From the NCBI GenBank assembly GCA_025965195.1, contig JAOPXK010000053.1:1-43386 (forward strand): DNA of 43,386 nucleotides, in the 5' to 3' direction. The position numbers were made by a program, and so were the translations under genes. The DNA is from Marmoricola sp. GTDB lineage: Bacteria; Actinomycetota; Actinomycetes; Propionibacteriales; Nocardioidaceae. This document shows, one piece after another, positions 15,494 through 22,989 of this stretch (within the stretch, counting starts at the first letter, position 1; each line of letters begins with the position of its first letter). Below the pieces are notes generated by a model, which ran no database searches, was not told where the DNA came from, and saw nothing but the letters and a program-made list of their open reading frames with translations.

Positions 15494-16801
15494 TTGCGAC
15501 TCGAACCCAAGGCGTTGGGCATCGAGGAGATCTTGCGTCGACCGGCGTCCTTGCCCAGCTTCTACCGGGTACGACGACCGCATCGAGTCGAGACCCCCGT
15601 CGATGCTGCGCTGCTGACTGCGCAAGCACTGGGCCCGCAGCTGTCCGGAGTCCAGCCCGGCCAGCGAATCGCGATCGCCGTGGGCAGCAGAGGAATCTCG
15701 CAGATTGCTGTCGTCGTGCAGTGCTGTGTCCGACTGCTCAAGGAGATCGGCGCCGAGCCCTTCATCGTGCCGGCGATGGGTTCCCACGGGGGCGCAACCG
15801 CCGAAGGGCAGACTGCAATACTGGCGGGCCTTGGCATCCGTGAAGACACTGTGGGGGCTCCGATCCTGGCGACCATGGACACCGTTGACCTTGTCGAGGT
15901 CGCGCCGGGTCTGCATGCCCATCTTGATGCCGCTGCGGCGGCTGCTGACGGCATCCTGCTCGTGAACCGGATCAAGGGCCATACCTCGTTCGACGGTCCA
16001 ATCGAGAGCGGCCTGGCGAAGATGACCGCAATCGGACTCGGCAAGCAGCGTGGTGCCGAGCAGCTGCACCAGCGCGGACCGGCGCAGATCTCGGACCGCA
16101 TCCGCACGGTGGCCAGGGCCGTCATCAGCCGGAGTCCGGTGATCGGAGGGCTGGGACTGGTTGAAGGCCCCACCCACGAGCTGCACCGTGTTGCCTTCCT
16201 GCATCCTGAGGAGATCGGCGAAGCAGCAGAAGTCGCCCTGCTCGAGGAGGCGAAGGCATTGGAACCCCGGATTCCGATCGTCGACATCGACGTCCTGATC
16301 GTCGATGCGATCGGGAAGGACAAGTCGGGGACCGGGATGGACACCAATGTCGTTGGCCGTCGAATGATCCGGGGAACAGCCGAGCCCCTGACTCCGAGGG
16401 TGACCAACATCGTGGCCCTTGGTCTTACTCCTGCTTCGGGCGGCAATGCGATAGGCATCGGACTCGCTGACTTCGTGCCGGCGACAGTGGTCGACCAGAT
16501 CGACCTGGTCAGCACCTACGCAAATGCACTGACTGCCGGCTTGCAAGGAGTCCAGCGCGCACAGATCCCGATCGTCCTGGCGACGGACAGGGACGCAGTG
16601 ATGGCGGCTCTGTTGACGGCTTCATTGTCAGACACCGGGACGGCCAGAATTGTGCGCATCCGGGACACGCTGACCCTCGACGACCTCATGGTCAGTGAGG
16701 CGCTGCTTGCGGAATGCATTCAGGCTGGATTCGAGATCGACACGGAAATAGACGGATCATCCATGGGATTCACCGACGATGGAGCAATTACAAGATGGTG
16801 A
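15494..16801 (+). CDS. LarA-like protein (DUF2088, lactate racemase N-terminal domain)
   Basis: A 435-residue protein of the DUF2088/LarA-like superfamily. Characteristic blocks are FIVPAMGSHGGATAEGQ (about residues 92-108), LVNRIKGHTSFDGPIESGLAKM (about 156-177) and a C-terminal IPIVLATDRDAVMAALL. LarA is a nickel-pincer lactate racemase, and related proteins epimerise other 2-hydroxy acids. No nickel-pincer synthesis genes (larB, larC, larE) are in this window. The start is uncertain: TTG 15494 is the first start codon in a frame with no start inside ilvD, and it lacks a clear ribosome site. An epimerase for a hydroxy-acid intermediate fits the cluster but is inference. Confidence 0.8.
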   Translation: MRLEPKALGIEEILRRPASLPSFYRVRRPHRVETPVDAALLTAQALGPQLSGVQPGQRIAIAVGSRGISQIAVVVQCCVRLLKEIGAEPFIVPAMGSHGGATAEGQTAILAGLGIREDTVGAPILATMDTVDLVEVAPGLHAHLDAAAAAADGILLVNRIKGHTSFDGPIESGLAKMTAIGLGKQRGAEQLHQRGPAQISDRIRTVARAVISRSPVIGGLGLVEGPTHELHRVAFLHPEEIGEAAEVALLEEAKALEPRIPIVDIDVLIVDAIGKDKSGTGMDTNVVGRRMIRGTAEPLTPRVTNIVALGLTPASGGNAIGIGLADFVPATVVDQIDLVSTYANALTAGLQGVQRAQIPIVLATDRDAVMAALLTASLSDTGTARIVRIRDTLTLDDLMVSEALLAECIQAGFEIDTEIDGSSMGFTDDGAITRW

Positions 16802-16859
16802 CGGCACCACTGCCCTCGCAGCACAACCCCGGTTCTGAACAGCGGCTGGAAGGCTCGAA

Positions 16860-17750
16860 GTGACAGGTTTTGCGCGAGGTGTCTGGGGCGTGCTGGCCAC
16901 ACCTTTCCACGGAGAACACGCAGAGGTTGACCGTGAGTCGCTGCGTCGAGCTGTCGAGCTCTATGAATCTGCCGGAGCAGTCGGTGTTGTCGCTCTCGGG
17001 GTCTTCGGTGAAGCTGCCCGTCTGACCGTCCAGGAACGGGCCCTGGTTGTGCACGAGGTGGTCGAGGCGACCAGCTCCTGCGCTGTTGTGGTCGGCTTGA
17101 CGGCGATCGACACGGAGGACGCCTGCCTGGAGGCCGAACAGGCCATGGCCGCCTCGTCAGGTCGAATCAGTGCGGTGATGGTGCAGGCAAACTCCAGCGC
17201 GGTATCGGAGTTGCGCAGTCATCTCGAAGCTGTTCATCGTGCCTGCGACCTGCCGATCGTGCTCCAGGACTACCCCGTTGCGAGCGGTGTGCGTGTCAGC
17301 ACCGATGTCATTGCCGATGCGGCGAGCCTTGACTGCGTGGTGGCTGTCAAGTGCGAGAGTCCACCGACCTCGCCAGCCATCGCGAGCCTGGCGGCGTTGA
17401 CCGATGTGCCGCTGTTCGGTGGTCTGGGTGGCATCGGTCTCCTCGACGAGCTGCAGGCCGGCGCAGCTGGCGCCATGACCGGGTTCTCCTACCCGGAGGC
17501 CCTCGAGAGCGTCATCTCCGCATGGAGTGCTGGGGGATATGAGGCAGCACGCGAGGCGATCCTCCCGTGGCTGCCGCTGATCAACTTTGAAGCTCAAATC
17601 GGAGTGGGGTTGGCGATCCGCAAGGAGAACCTTCGCCGGCGCGGTGTCCTCTCGGACGCTCGTGTCAGGCCGCCCGGTCTTCCGCTTCCGAACGCCCTGC
17701 TCGATCTGGTCGCCGCGCACGGTCGCGGCATCGAAGGAATGGTGGACTGA
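16860..17750 (+). CDS. Dihydrodipicolinate synthase (DapA) family lyase/aldolase
   Basis: A 296-residue class I TIM-barrel enzyme of the DapA/NanA family, which uses a Schiff-base lysine to join or cleave 2-keto acids. The catalytic Lys164 (AVKCESPPT) and Tyr138 (LQDYPVA) are present. The usual GTTGE phosphate/carboxylate loop is altered to GVFGEAA (residues 47-53), which suggests a different substrate from DapA. GTG 16860 follows GGAAGG. A 2-keto-3-deoxy-acid aldolase or dehydratase is the most fitting role next to IlvD/Edd and an enolase-superfamily dehydratase. The stop is immediately followed by the SDR start (TGAATG). Confidence 0.88.
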   Translation: MTGFARGVWGVLATPFHGEHAEVDRESLRRAVELYESAGAVGVVALGVFGEAARLTVQERALVVHEVVEATSSCAVVVGLTAIDTEDACLEAEQAMAASSGRISAVMVQANSSAVSELRSHLEAVHRACDLPIVLQDYPVASGVRVSTDVIADAASLDCVVAVKCESPPTSPAIASLAALTDVPLFGGLGGIGLLDELQAGAAGAMTGFSYPEALESVISAWSAGGYEAAREAILPWLPLINFEAQIGVGLAIRKENLRRRGVLSDARVRPPGLPLPNALLDLVAAHGRGIEGMVD

Positions 17751-18524
17751 ATGGATCTCGGACTAACTGGCAAGGTCGCCCTGGTTGCGGGCGCCACAAG
17801 CGGTCTCGGGCTGGCAACGGCACGAGCGCTCTCCGCCGAGGGCGCGCACGTGGCGTTCTGCGGACGCAGGGAGGAACTCGCCCTCGCCGAGGCCTCCCGC
17901 TGCCAGAATGCGATCGGCGTCGGACTCGACCTGATGGAGGAGGGCTCCTCGGCAGCAGCAACGTCGAGGGTCGTCGAACAACTTGGCCCGATTGACATCC
18001 TGATCCTCAATGGAGGGGGCCCGCCAGCGGCGAATGCCGTCGACGTGGACGCCGAGCAGGGGCGACGTTCGGCCGAGCTCCTGGTTCATTCGCAGGTGAC
18101 CCTGGTTTCCCAATGCCTCGCCGGGATGCGCGAGCGTCAATGGGGCCGGGTACTGGCGATCGGGTCGAGCGCTGTCCAACAGCCAATCCCGACACTTGCC
18201 ACGTCCAGCATGTTCCGTGCTGCACTCGCGGCCTACCTGAAGCTCCTTGCTGAGGACGTCGCTGCAGACGGTGTGACCGTGAACATGGTGCATCCGGGGC
18301 GCATCGCCACAGATCGCATCGAACAGCTGGACAGCCTGCGGGCCGAGAAGGCCGGACAGGCCCTCGATGAGGTACGCCGTGCGTCGGAAGGCACCATTCC
18401 GATGCGGCGCTACGGCCGTCCCGACGAGCTTGCAGCGGCGGTGACGTTCCTCTGCGGAGAGCCCGCGTCGTACATCACTGGCGAGCAGCTTCGTGTCGAC
18501 GGCGGTCTCGTCCGTGGCCTCTGA
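17751..18524 (+). CDS. SDR family protein lacking the catalytic Tyr and Lys
   Basis: A 257-residue short-chain dehydrogenase/reductase fold. The cofactor loop GATSGLG is at 14-20, the structural NGGG is at 87-90 (NNAG in classical members), and the C-terminal MRRYGRPDELAAAVTFLCGE and ITGEQLRVDGG are typical. The active site is unusual: after Ser139-Ser140 the YxxxK motif is replaced by TSSMF (Thr151, Phe155). A divergent SDR subgroup with this change exists to my knowledge. NAD(P) may still bind, but classical hydride transfer is doubtful. The start abuts the upstream stop and the end overlaps the next gene, so it is tightly coupled. Confidence 0.85.
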   Translation: MDLGLTGKVALVAGATSGLGLATARALSAEGAHVAFCGRREELALAEASRCQNAIGVGLDLMEEGSSAAATSRVVEQLGPIDILILNGGGPPAANAVDVDAEQGRRSAELLVHSQVTLVSQCLAGMRERQWGRVLAIGSSAVQQPIPTLATSSMFRAALAAYLKLLAEDVAADGVTVNMVHPGRIATDRIEQLDSLRAEKAGQALDEVRRASEGTIPMRRYGRPDELAAAVTFLCGEPASYITGEQLRVDGGLVRGL

Positions 18525-19323
18525 GAGCCCGAGAGTTACCGAGTTCAGCGAGTCGCAAGTGCAGGCGTGGATCGATCTCACCCAGGAACGCATTGATCCC
18601 CTGCGAGCCGACATCGAGTCAGTCGGAGGACGGTCAGCAGCGGTGACGGGTGAGCTGGTCCCCGATCCGCAAGCTGCTCCGTTCGGGGCGTTCATGATCG
18701 CGTGGCCAGAAGCGGACGGGTCGGGGTTCGCGATCCAGCACCTTGGGAGCGCGGAGTTCTTCCTTCGGATCCTCGAGCTCTGCTACGCGCCGGTGATCTC
18801 GCGCAAGCCCGGCCTGGCCGGCGCCCTGTACGACGGCTCCAGGCTGGAGCTGGCAATCTCCAACGATGTCCTTCAGGTGCAGGCGTTGGGTCCGTCGGGC
18901 CACTACAGCATGATCCGTCATCACGCGTTGATGCATTTCGCGGCCAACAACTGGCTCGCGCAGCCCTCTCGTGGGCTGTGGACACAGATCTACGAAGGCA
19001 TGGCCCAACATCTGATGAGCGACCGAGCTCAGCCACCTGGAGCCGCTGAGCTCGACGAGTGCGAACTCGCAGCCTTTGCGGACTTTCGCCGCCTTGCGCC
19101 CAGGACAGCTGATCCCGACAGCAGGCGAGAGCTGCTCCTCGACGCCGGCGAGTTCAAGAACATCCTTCAATATCAGGCGTATGCAGCCGTCGCGATCGCT
19201 GTCCTTCAGCGCGTGCACGACGGTCTGCCTGCGGACCAGAGGTCCGGCTGGTTCACCAACTTCATGTGCACGTCCTACCTCGAGCCGGACTGTCTGCTCG
19301 AGGAATGGCAACGGGTGCTGTGA
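18493..19323 (+). CDS. Uncharacterised protein, possible inactive gluzincin-like fold
   Basis: About 270-276 residues, cytosolic, with no signal peptide. I do not recognise a family. Residues 143-148 read HHALMH, and 19 residues later comes IYEGMAQHL. This spacing resembles gluzincin metallopeptidases (HExxH, then W-x-x-EGxAxY), but the catalytic Glu of HExxH is Ala, so peptidase activity is not expected. The start is unclear: GTG 18493 overlaps the SDR gene by 32 nt, while GTG 18514 overlaps by 11 nt. It is the last gene of the rightward run and convergent with the GntR gene. It could be a substrate-binding or regulatory partner of the pathway. Confidence 0.7.
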   Translation: MSTAVSSVASESPRVTEFSESQVQAWIDLTQERIDPLRADIESVGGRSAAVTGELVPDPQAAPFGAFMIAWPEADGSGFAIQHLGSAEFFLRILELCYAPVISRKPGLAGALYDGSRLELAISNDVLQVQALGPSGHYSMIRHHALMHFAANNWLAQPSRGLWTQIYEGMAQHLMSDRAQPPGAAELDECELAAFADFRRLAPRTADPDSRRELLLDAGEFKNILQYQAYAAVAIAVLQRVHDGLPADQRSGWFTNFMCTSYLEPDCLLEEWQRVL

Positions 19324-19346
19324 GTCGCTGACCTGTCCGGAATCCG

Positions 19347-20102
19347 CTACAGCCGAGGTGGCGCTTGGGGAGCCGATACGTTGTTCGCGGTGAACATGTC
19401 CAGCCAGGACAGGTCAAAGCGCGGCGCGCTGCCCACGTCGCCGGCCTCTTGGGCGAGGAGCAGGCGCGCAGTCAGCGCGATGTGGTTCTTCATCGCAGCA
19501 GCAGCGCCCGCCGCATCGCCTGCCGTGATCCGCTCGTAGATGTCGAGGTGGTCCTGATAGACGTCCTGGAAGTCTCGCGTGACCCCCACCGTCGAGGCGC
19601 CCCTGACCTGCTGAAGGTCGCGCAGGGTGTCGATGAAGTTCGCGAGCCGCTGGTTTCCCGAGGCCTTCATGATCACGCGGTGAAAGCGCGCGTCGCACTC
19701 GAGGTGGTCCCGCGCGCTGCTCTTGGGATCTTCAGGTCTCAACTCGTTGAGGGCGTCCAGCGCCTGGCGAAGCTGTCGACGGTCGCTTGCCACAAACTGG
19801 TCGGTGGCTCGGAACGTGGCCGGGACCTCCAGGAGAAGTCGCAGCGAGAAGATCTCTTCAAGATCGTGAATGGTCGTCAGCAGGATCCGGATCCCCCGGT
19901 TGCGCTCGAAGCGCACCATGCCCTGATCCGCGAGTTTGATCAGGGCTTCGCGAACGGGGGTTCGCGAGACATGAAGCTCTGCCGCGAAGTGATACATCGA
20001 GTGCAGGCTGCCCGGGATGAGTTCGCCGAGGATGATCGCGTCGCGAATGGACTCGTAGACCTGGTCTGCCAGACTCTCGCGATCTGCCGGGATCTCTTTC
20101 AC
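19347..20102 (-). CDS. GntR family transcriptional regulator, FadR/FCD type
   Basis: A 251-residue ligand-responsive repressor-type regulator. The N-terminal winged helix (about residues 10-75) contains SLADQVYESIRDAIILGELI and VSRTPVREALIKLADQGMV. The C-terminal FCD domain keeps likely metal ligands in DARFHRVI, YQDHLDIY and MKNHIAL, so it probably binds a carboxylate ligand through a metal. I chose GTG 20102, which follows GGGGAAG; the frame opens to GTG 20165, adding 21 residues without a clear ribosome site. It is divergent from the dehydrogenase gene. A palindrome at 20231-20250 matches one at the amidase promoter, so it probably controls itself and the cluster. Confidence 0.9.
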   Translation of the reverse strand: MKEIPADRESLADQVYESIRDAIILGELIPGSLHSMYHFAAELHVSRTPVREALIKLADQGMVRFERNRGIRILLTTIHDLEEIFSLRLLLEVPATFRATDQFVASDRRQLRQALDALNELRPEDPKSSARDHLECDARFHRVIMKASGNQRLANFIDTLRDLQQVRGASTVGVTRDFQDVYQDHLDIYERITAGDAAGAAAAMKNHIALTARLLLAQEAGDVGSAPRFDLSWLDMFTANNVSAPQAPPRL

Positions 20103-20135
20103 TTGACGCTTCCCCGATCTGGTGTGGTCGTTCCA

Positions 20136-20149
20136 TCTGGCGCGCCAGA
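20136..20149. promoter_or_regulatory. 14-bp perfect palindrome upstream of the GntR gene
   Basis: TCTGGCG-CGCCAGA lies 34 nt upstream of the chosen GTG at 20102. It could be an operator or a small mRNA hairpin. If translation starts at GTG 20165 it is coding and may be chance. Confidence 0.35.
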
Positions 20150-20230
20150 CTGGATGGGGCGCCACGCGATGTTACCTGTACGCGCGTGGGCCGCACTCGC
20201 CATTCCGAAGTTGCGCCGACGGTTCCAGAG

Positions 20231-20250
20231 TGTAGCATGCGACGTGTGAC
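20231..20250. promoter_or_regulatory. Second copy of the cluster operator, overlapping a -10 box
   Basis: TGTAGCATGCGACGTGTGAC matches the minus-strand reading of the 5738-5763 site at 16 of 20 positions, including TGTAGCATGC. It contains TAGCAT (20233-20238), which ends 7 nt before GTG 20246, so bound regulator would cover the dehydrogenase promoter. Confidence 0.7.
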
Positions 20251-21217
20251 GTACAAGCGGTCCGACGACGAGGAATTCGCGACACAGCCGGCCGTCGACG
20301 TCGCCCAGCCCGCGCTCTATGTGGGCCCGGAGCCGCGGTCCGCGATCTTGGCCGCGGTCGTCGCTGGTGGTGCGCGAGTCGTCACCGATCCGGCGGAGGC
20401 CGCGGCGGTTATCTGGACCGGCAAGGGCGTGGAAGATCTGATGCGTCTGTTGCACGACGGCATCGGCTGGGTCCAGTTGCCCGACGCAGGCGTGGAGCGG
20501 TGGCTCACCGCAGGGATCCTGGACGGCCGCAGGACGGTCACCTCCGCACGCGGATGCTTTGGTCCCCAGGTTGCCGAGCACGCGATTGCGCTGCTGCTTG
20601 CCGGATCCAGACGACTGCAGTTCGCGGCACGCGCCAACTCATGGCCCGAGGACCGCGTGTGGGGGACGACTCTGCGCGGGCGCGACGTGGTGATCCTCGG
20701 TGGAGGCGATGTCGGTCGGCACCTGGCGCGAATGCTGGTTCCGTTCGGCGCGAGTACGACCGTCGTCACTCGACGCGGGCTCCCGGTGCCCGATGCGACC
20801 AGGACCATCCCCGTGGACCGTCTGCACGAAGGGTTGCTGGATGCGGCGGCGCTGGTCGTTGCTGCGCCGGCGACACCGGAGACGCGACATCTGATCGGTG
20901 AGCGGGAACTGGGGTGCTTGCGGCCCGGCGCCGTACTCGTCAACGTTGCGCGGGGAAGCCTGGTGGATCCCGTGGCGCTGTTGGCCGCACTGGACACCGG
21001 ACAGCTGGGCGCCGCTGCCCTTGATGTGACCGAACCCGAACCTCTCCCAACGGGGCATCCGCTCTGGGAGCACCCACGTGTGTTGATCACACCTCACGTT
21101 GCGAATCCTCCGGAAACCAAGGAGCAGGGGCTCGCCGAGCTTGTCCGAGAGAACACCCTGAGATTCGTCGATCGCCAAGAGCTGTTGGCGGTTGTGGACC
21201 CCACCCGAGGCTACTGA
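20246..21217 (+). CDS. D-isomer-specific 2-hydroxyacid dehydrogenase
   Basis: A 323-residue NAD(P)-dependent oxidoreductase. The Rossmann motif ILGGGDVGRHLARM is near the middle. The catalytic Arg is in NVARGSLVDPVALLAALD, the Glu in ALDVTEPEPLP, and the His in ITPHVANPPE, all as in glyoxylate/hydroxypyruvate reductases. I place the start at GTG 20246 because TAGCAT lies 7 nt upstream, a leaderless layout; ATG 20237 is the alternative. The first gene of the second rightward run, it is followed 20 nt later by the FAH-family gene. Near hydroxypyruvate isomerase and GarR genes, reduction of hydroxypyruvate or glyoxylate is a reasonable guess. Confidence 0.88.
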   Translation: MTYKRSDDEEFATQPAVDVAQPALYVGPEPRSAILAAVVAGGARVVTDPAEAAAVIWTGKGVEDLMRLLHDGIGWVQLPDAGVERWLTAGILDGRRTVTSARGCFGPQVAEHAIALLLAGSRRLQFAARANSWPEDRVWGTTLRGRDVVILGGGDVGRHLARMLVPFGASTTVVTRRGLPVPDATRTIPVDRLHEGLLDAAALVVAAPATPETRHLIGERELGCLRPGAVLVNVARGSLVDPVALLAALDTGQLGAAALDVTEPEPLPTGHPLWEHPRVLITPHVANPPETKEQGLAELVRENTLRFVDRQELLAVVDPTRGY

Positions 21218-21237
21218 CCTCTGAGCAAGGAGAAGAC

Positions 21238-22086
21238 ATGCGTCTGTGCACCGTACGAACACCAACTGGCCCGGAGGCCGCCGTTCAGGTTCCTGGGTAC
21301 GGCGTCGTGCTGACCCGGGATCTCCTCGGACGAGAGTCCGGTGACCTCTTTGACCACCTGGTCAAGGAAGAGCTGGGGCTCATCAGCCAGGCATTGGAGG
21401 CGTGGTCACCTACCGGGCCGGCGATGAAGGACCCGATTTTCGAGGCTCCGTATCGACGTCCACGCAAGATCCTCGGCATCGGGCTCAACTACCGGGCGCA
21501 TGCGGGAGATCTCGGCGCGGACGCTCCTCGAAGCACGCCGGCATCGTTCCTGAAGGGCGACCACACGATCATTGGGCCGGGCGACGACATCCGGCTTCCA
21601 GCAGACGTGGGGCGGGTGACGGCAGAGGCCGAGCTCGGTCTGGTCATCGGTCGGGAGTGCTATCAGGTCAGCGAGGAAGAGGCGATGTCCTACGTCGCGG
21701 GAGTGTGCGCCGTCCTCGACCAGACGGCAGAGGCGGTCCTCCTCGAGAACCCCCGCTACCTGACGCGGGTCAAGAACTATCCAACCTTCTTCTCCTTCGG
21801 GCCGAACATCATCACGATGGACGAAGTGCTCGCCGCGGTCGGCGACCTGGACAAGCTCACCGTCGCAACGATCCACAACTCCGTGGTCCACCGCCAGGAC
21901 GAGGTGGTCGGAATGACGTTCTCACCGGCGGCACTGCTCAGCTTCCACAGTCACGTGATGCCGTTGTACCCGGGCGATATCTTGTCCACGGGCACCCCTG
22001 GTGCGGTGCCGATCACGGCGGGCGACCAGGTCTCCTGCGATCTTGGCGGCGGACTCGAAGTCCTCAGCAACGGAGTCGTCGACTGA
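21238..22086 (+). CDS. Fumarylacetoacetate hydrolase (FAH) family protein
   Basis: A 282-residue metal-dependent hydrolase or decarboxylase of 2-oxo or acylpyruvate compounds. Visible are ILGIGLNYRAHAGDL (about residues 78-92), the metal ligands Glu-x-Glu in VTAEAELGLVIGR, an Asp in CAVLDQTAEAV, the Lys of RVKNYPTFFSFGP, and the C-terminal LYPGDILSTGTPGAV. The equivalent of the common NDVSxRDxQ block is changed to LDQTAEAVLLEN, which suggests an unusual substrate. The ATG follows AAGGAG. In known oxidative aldonate pathways an FAH member hydrolyses a diketo-deoxy acid, which matches the cluster logic but is not proven. Confidence 0.88.
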   Translation: MRLCTVRTPTGPEAAVQVPGYGVVLTRDLLGRESGDLFDHLVKEELGLISQALEAWSPTGPAMKDPIFEAPYRRPRKILGIGLNYRAHAGDLGADAPRSTPASFLKGDHTIIGPGDDIRLPADVGRVTAEAELGLVIGRECYQVSEEEAMSYVAGVCAVLDQTAEAVLLENPRYLTRVKNYPTFFSFGPNIITMDEVLAAVGDLDKLTVATIHNSVVHRQDEVVGMTFSPAALLSFHSHVMPLYPGDILSTGTPGAVPITAGDQVSCDLGGGLEVLSNGVVD

Positions 22087-22142
22087 CGGCGTACGCCGCC
22101 TTAGCCGGACCGGGCACCAACACGATCAACAGGAGGCATGGC

Positions 22143-22967
22143 ATGACGCATTCGCTGCCGTACGCGGTCAACTGCTCCATTCTGTTCACCGAGCTGCCGA
22201 TTCTCGAGCGTCCAGCCGCTGCCAGGAGTGCGGGCTTCGATGCCGTTGAGTTCTGGTGGCCGTTCGCAAGCGTCGTACCGGCTGACACCGAGGTCGACGC
22301 CTTCACCCGAGCAGTCGAGGAGGCGGGCGTGCAGCTCGTCGGTCTCAACTTCGCCGCCGGCGACATGCCTGCGGGGGACCGCGGGTTGTTGTCCCAGCCG
22401 GCGAGGTCGAAGGAGTTCCGCGACAACGTCGCGGTGACCGTGGGGATCGGGGACCAGCTCGGCTGCCGGGTGTTCAACGCGCTCTACGGCAACCGCGTGG
22501 CAGGCGTCGTCGCCGAGGAGCAGGACGAGCTGGCGGCGGAGAACCTGGTCCTCGCCGCCCAGGCCGCGGCGCAGATCGGTGCCCAGGTGGTCATCGAACC
22601 GATCAGTGGCGCGGAGCACTACCCGCTTCTCACCGCTACGGATGCCTTTGCCGTGATCGACCGGGTCCACGCCCGGTCCGGCCTCGACAACCTCGCGCTT
22701 CTCGCCGATCTCTACCATCTGTCCGTGAACGGCGAGGACCTCGACGCGCTCATTGCCGAGCACGTGGACCGGATCGGACACGTGCAGATCGCAGATGCAC
22801 CCGGCCGAAACCAGCCCGGCACCGGCATCCTGGCGATTGACAGCTACCTTCTCAGCCTCGAGCAACACGGGTACGCCGGCTGGGTCGGGCTCGAGTACAA
22901 GCCGCTCGGCGCGAGCTCCGACAGCTTCGGCTGGGTCGCGCCGAATCGCCGCAGCGCAGGACGCTGA
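22143..22967 (+). CDS. hyi: Hydroxypyruvate isomerase (Hyi-like)
   Basis: A 274-residue xylose-isomerase-like TIM barrel. Blocks typical of Hyi are YAVNCSILFTELPILERPAA (residues 6-25), FDAVEFWWPF, the characteristic FNALYGNR near 120, and the metal site around VIEPIS and HVQIADAPGRNQPGTG. The family interconverts hydroxypyruvate and tartronate semialdehyde. ATG 22143 follows AGGAGG; an earlier ATG six nt upstream is too close to the ribosome site. It is followed 22 nt later by the GarR-type reductase, the usual partner that reduces tartronate semialdehyde. No glyoxylate carboligase gene is in the window. Confidence 0.88.
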   Translation: MTHSLPYAVNCSILFTELPILERPAAARSAGFDAVEFWWPFASVVPADTEVDAFTRAVEEAGVQLVGLNFAAGDMPAGDRGLLSQPARSKEFRDNVAVTVGIGDQLGCRVFNALYGNRVAGVVAEEQDELAAENLVLAAQAAAQIGAQVVIEPISGAEHYPLLTATDAFAVIDRVHARSGLDNLALLADLYHLSVNGEDLDALIAEHVDRIGHVQIADAPGRNQPGTGILAIDSYLLSLEQHGYAGWVGLEYKPLGASSDSFGWVAPNRRSAGR

Positions 22968-22989
22968 TCCAATCCCTCAGGAGAGCACG

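Noticed and set aside
20103-20165. A 21-residue N-terminal extension of the GntR regulator from GTG 20165.
   Set aside because: It is not family-like, lacks a clear ribosome site and covers a palindrome; GTG 20102 has a GGGGAAG site. It remains possible.
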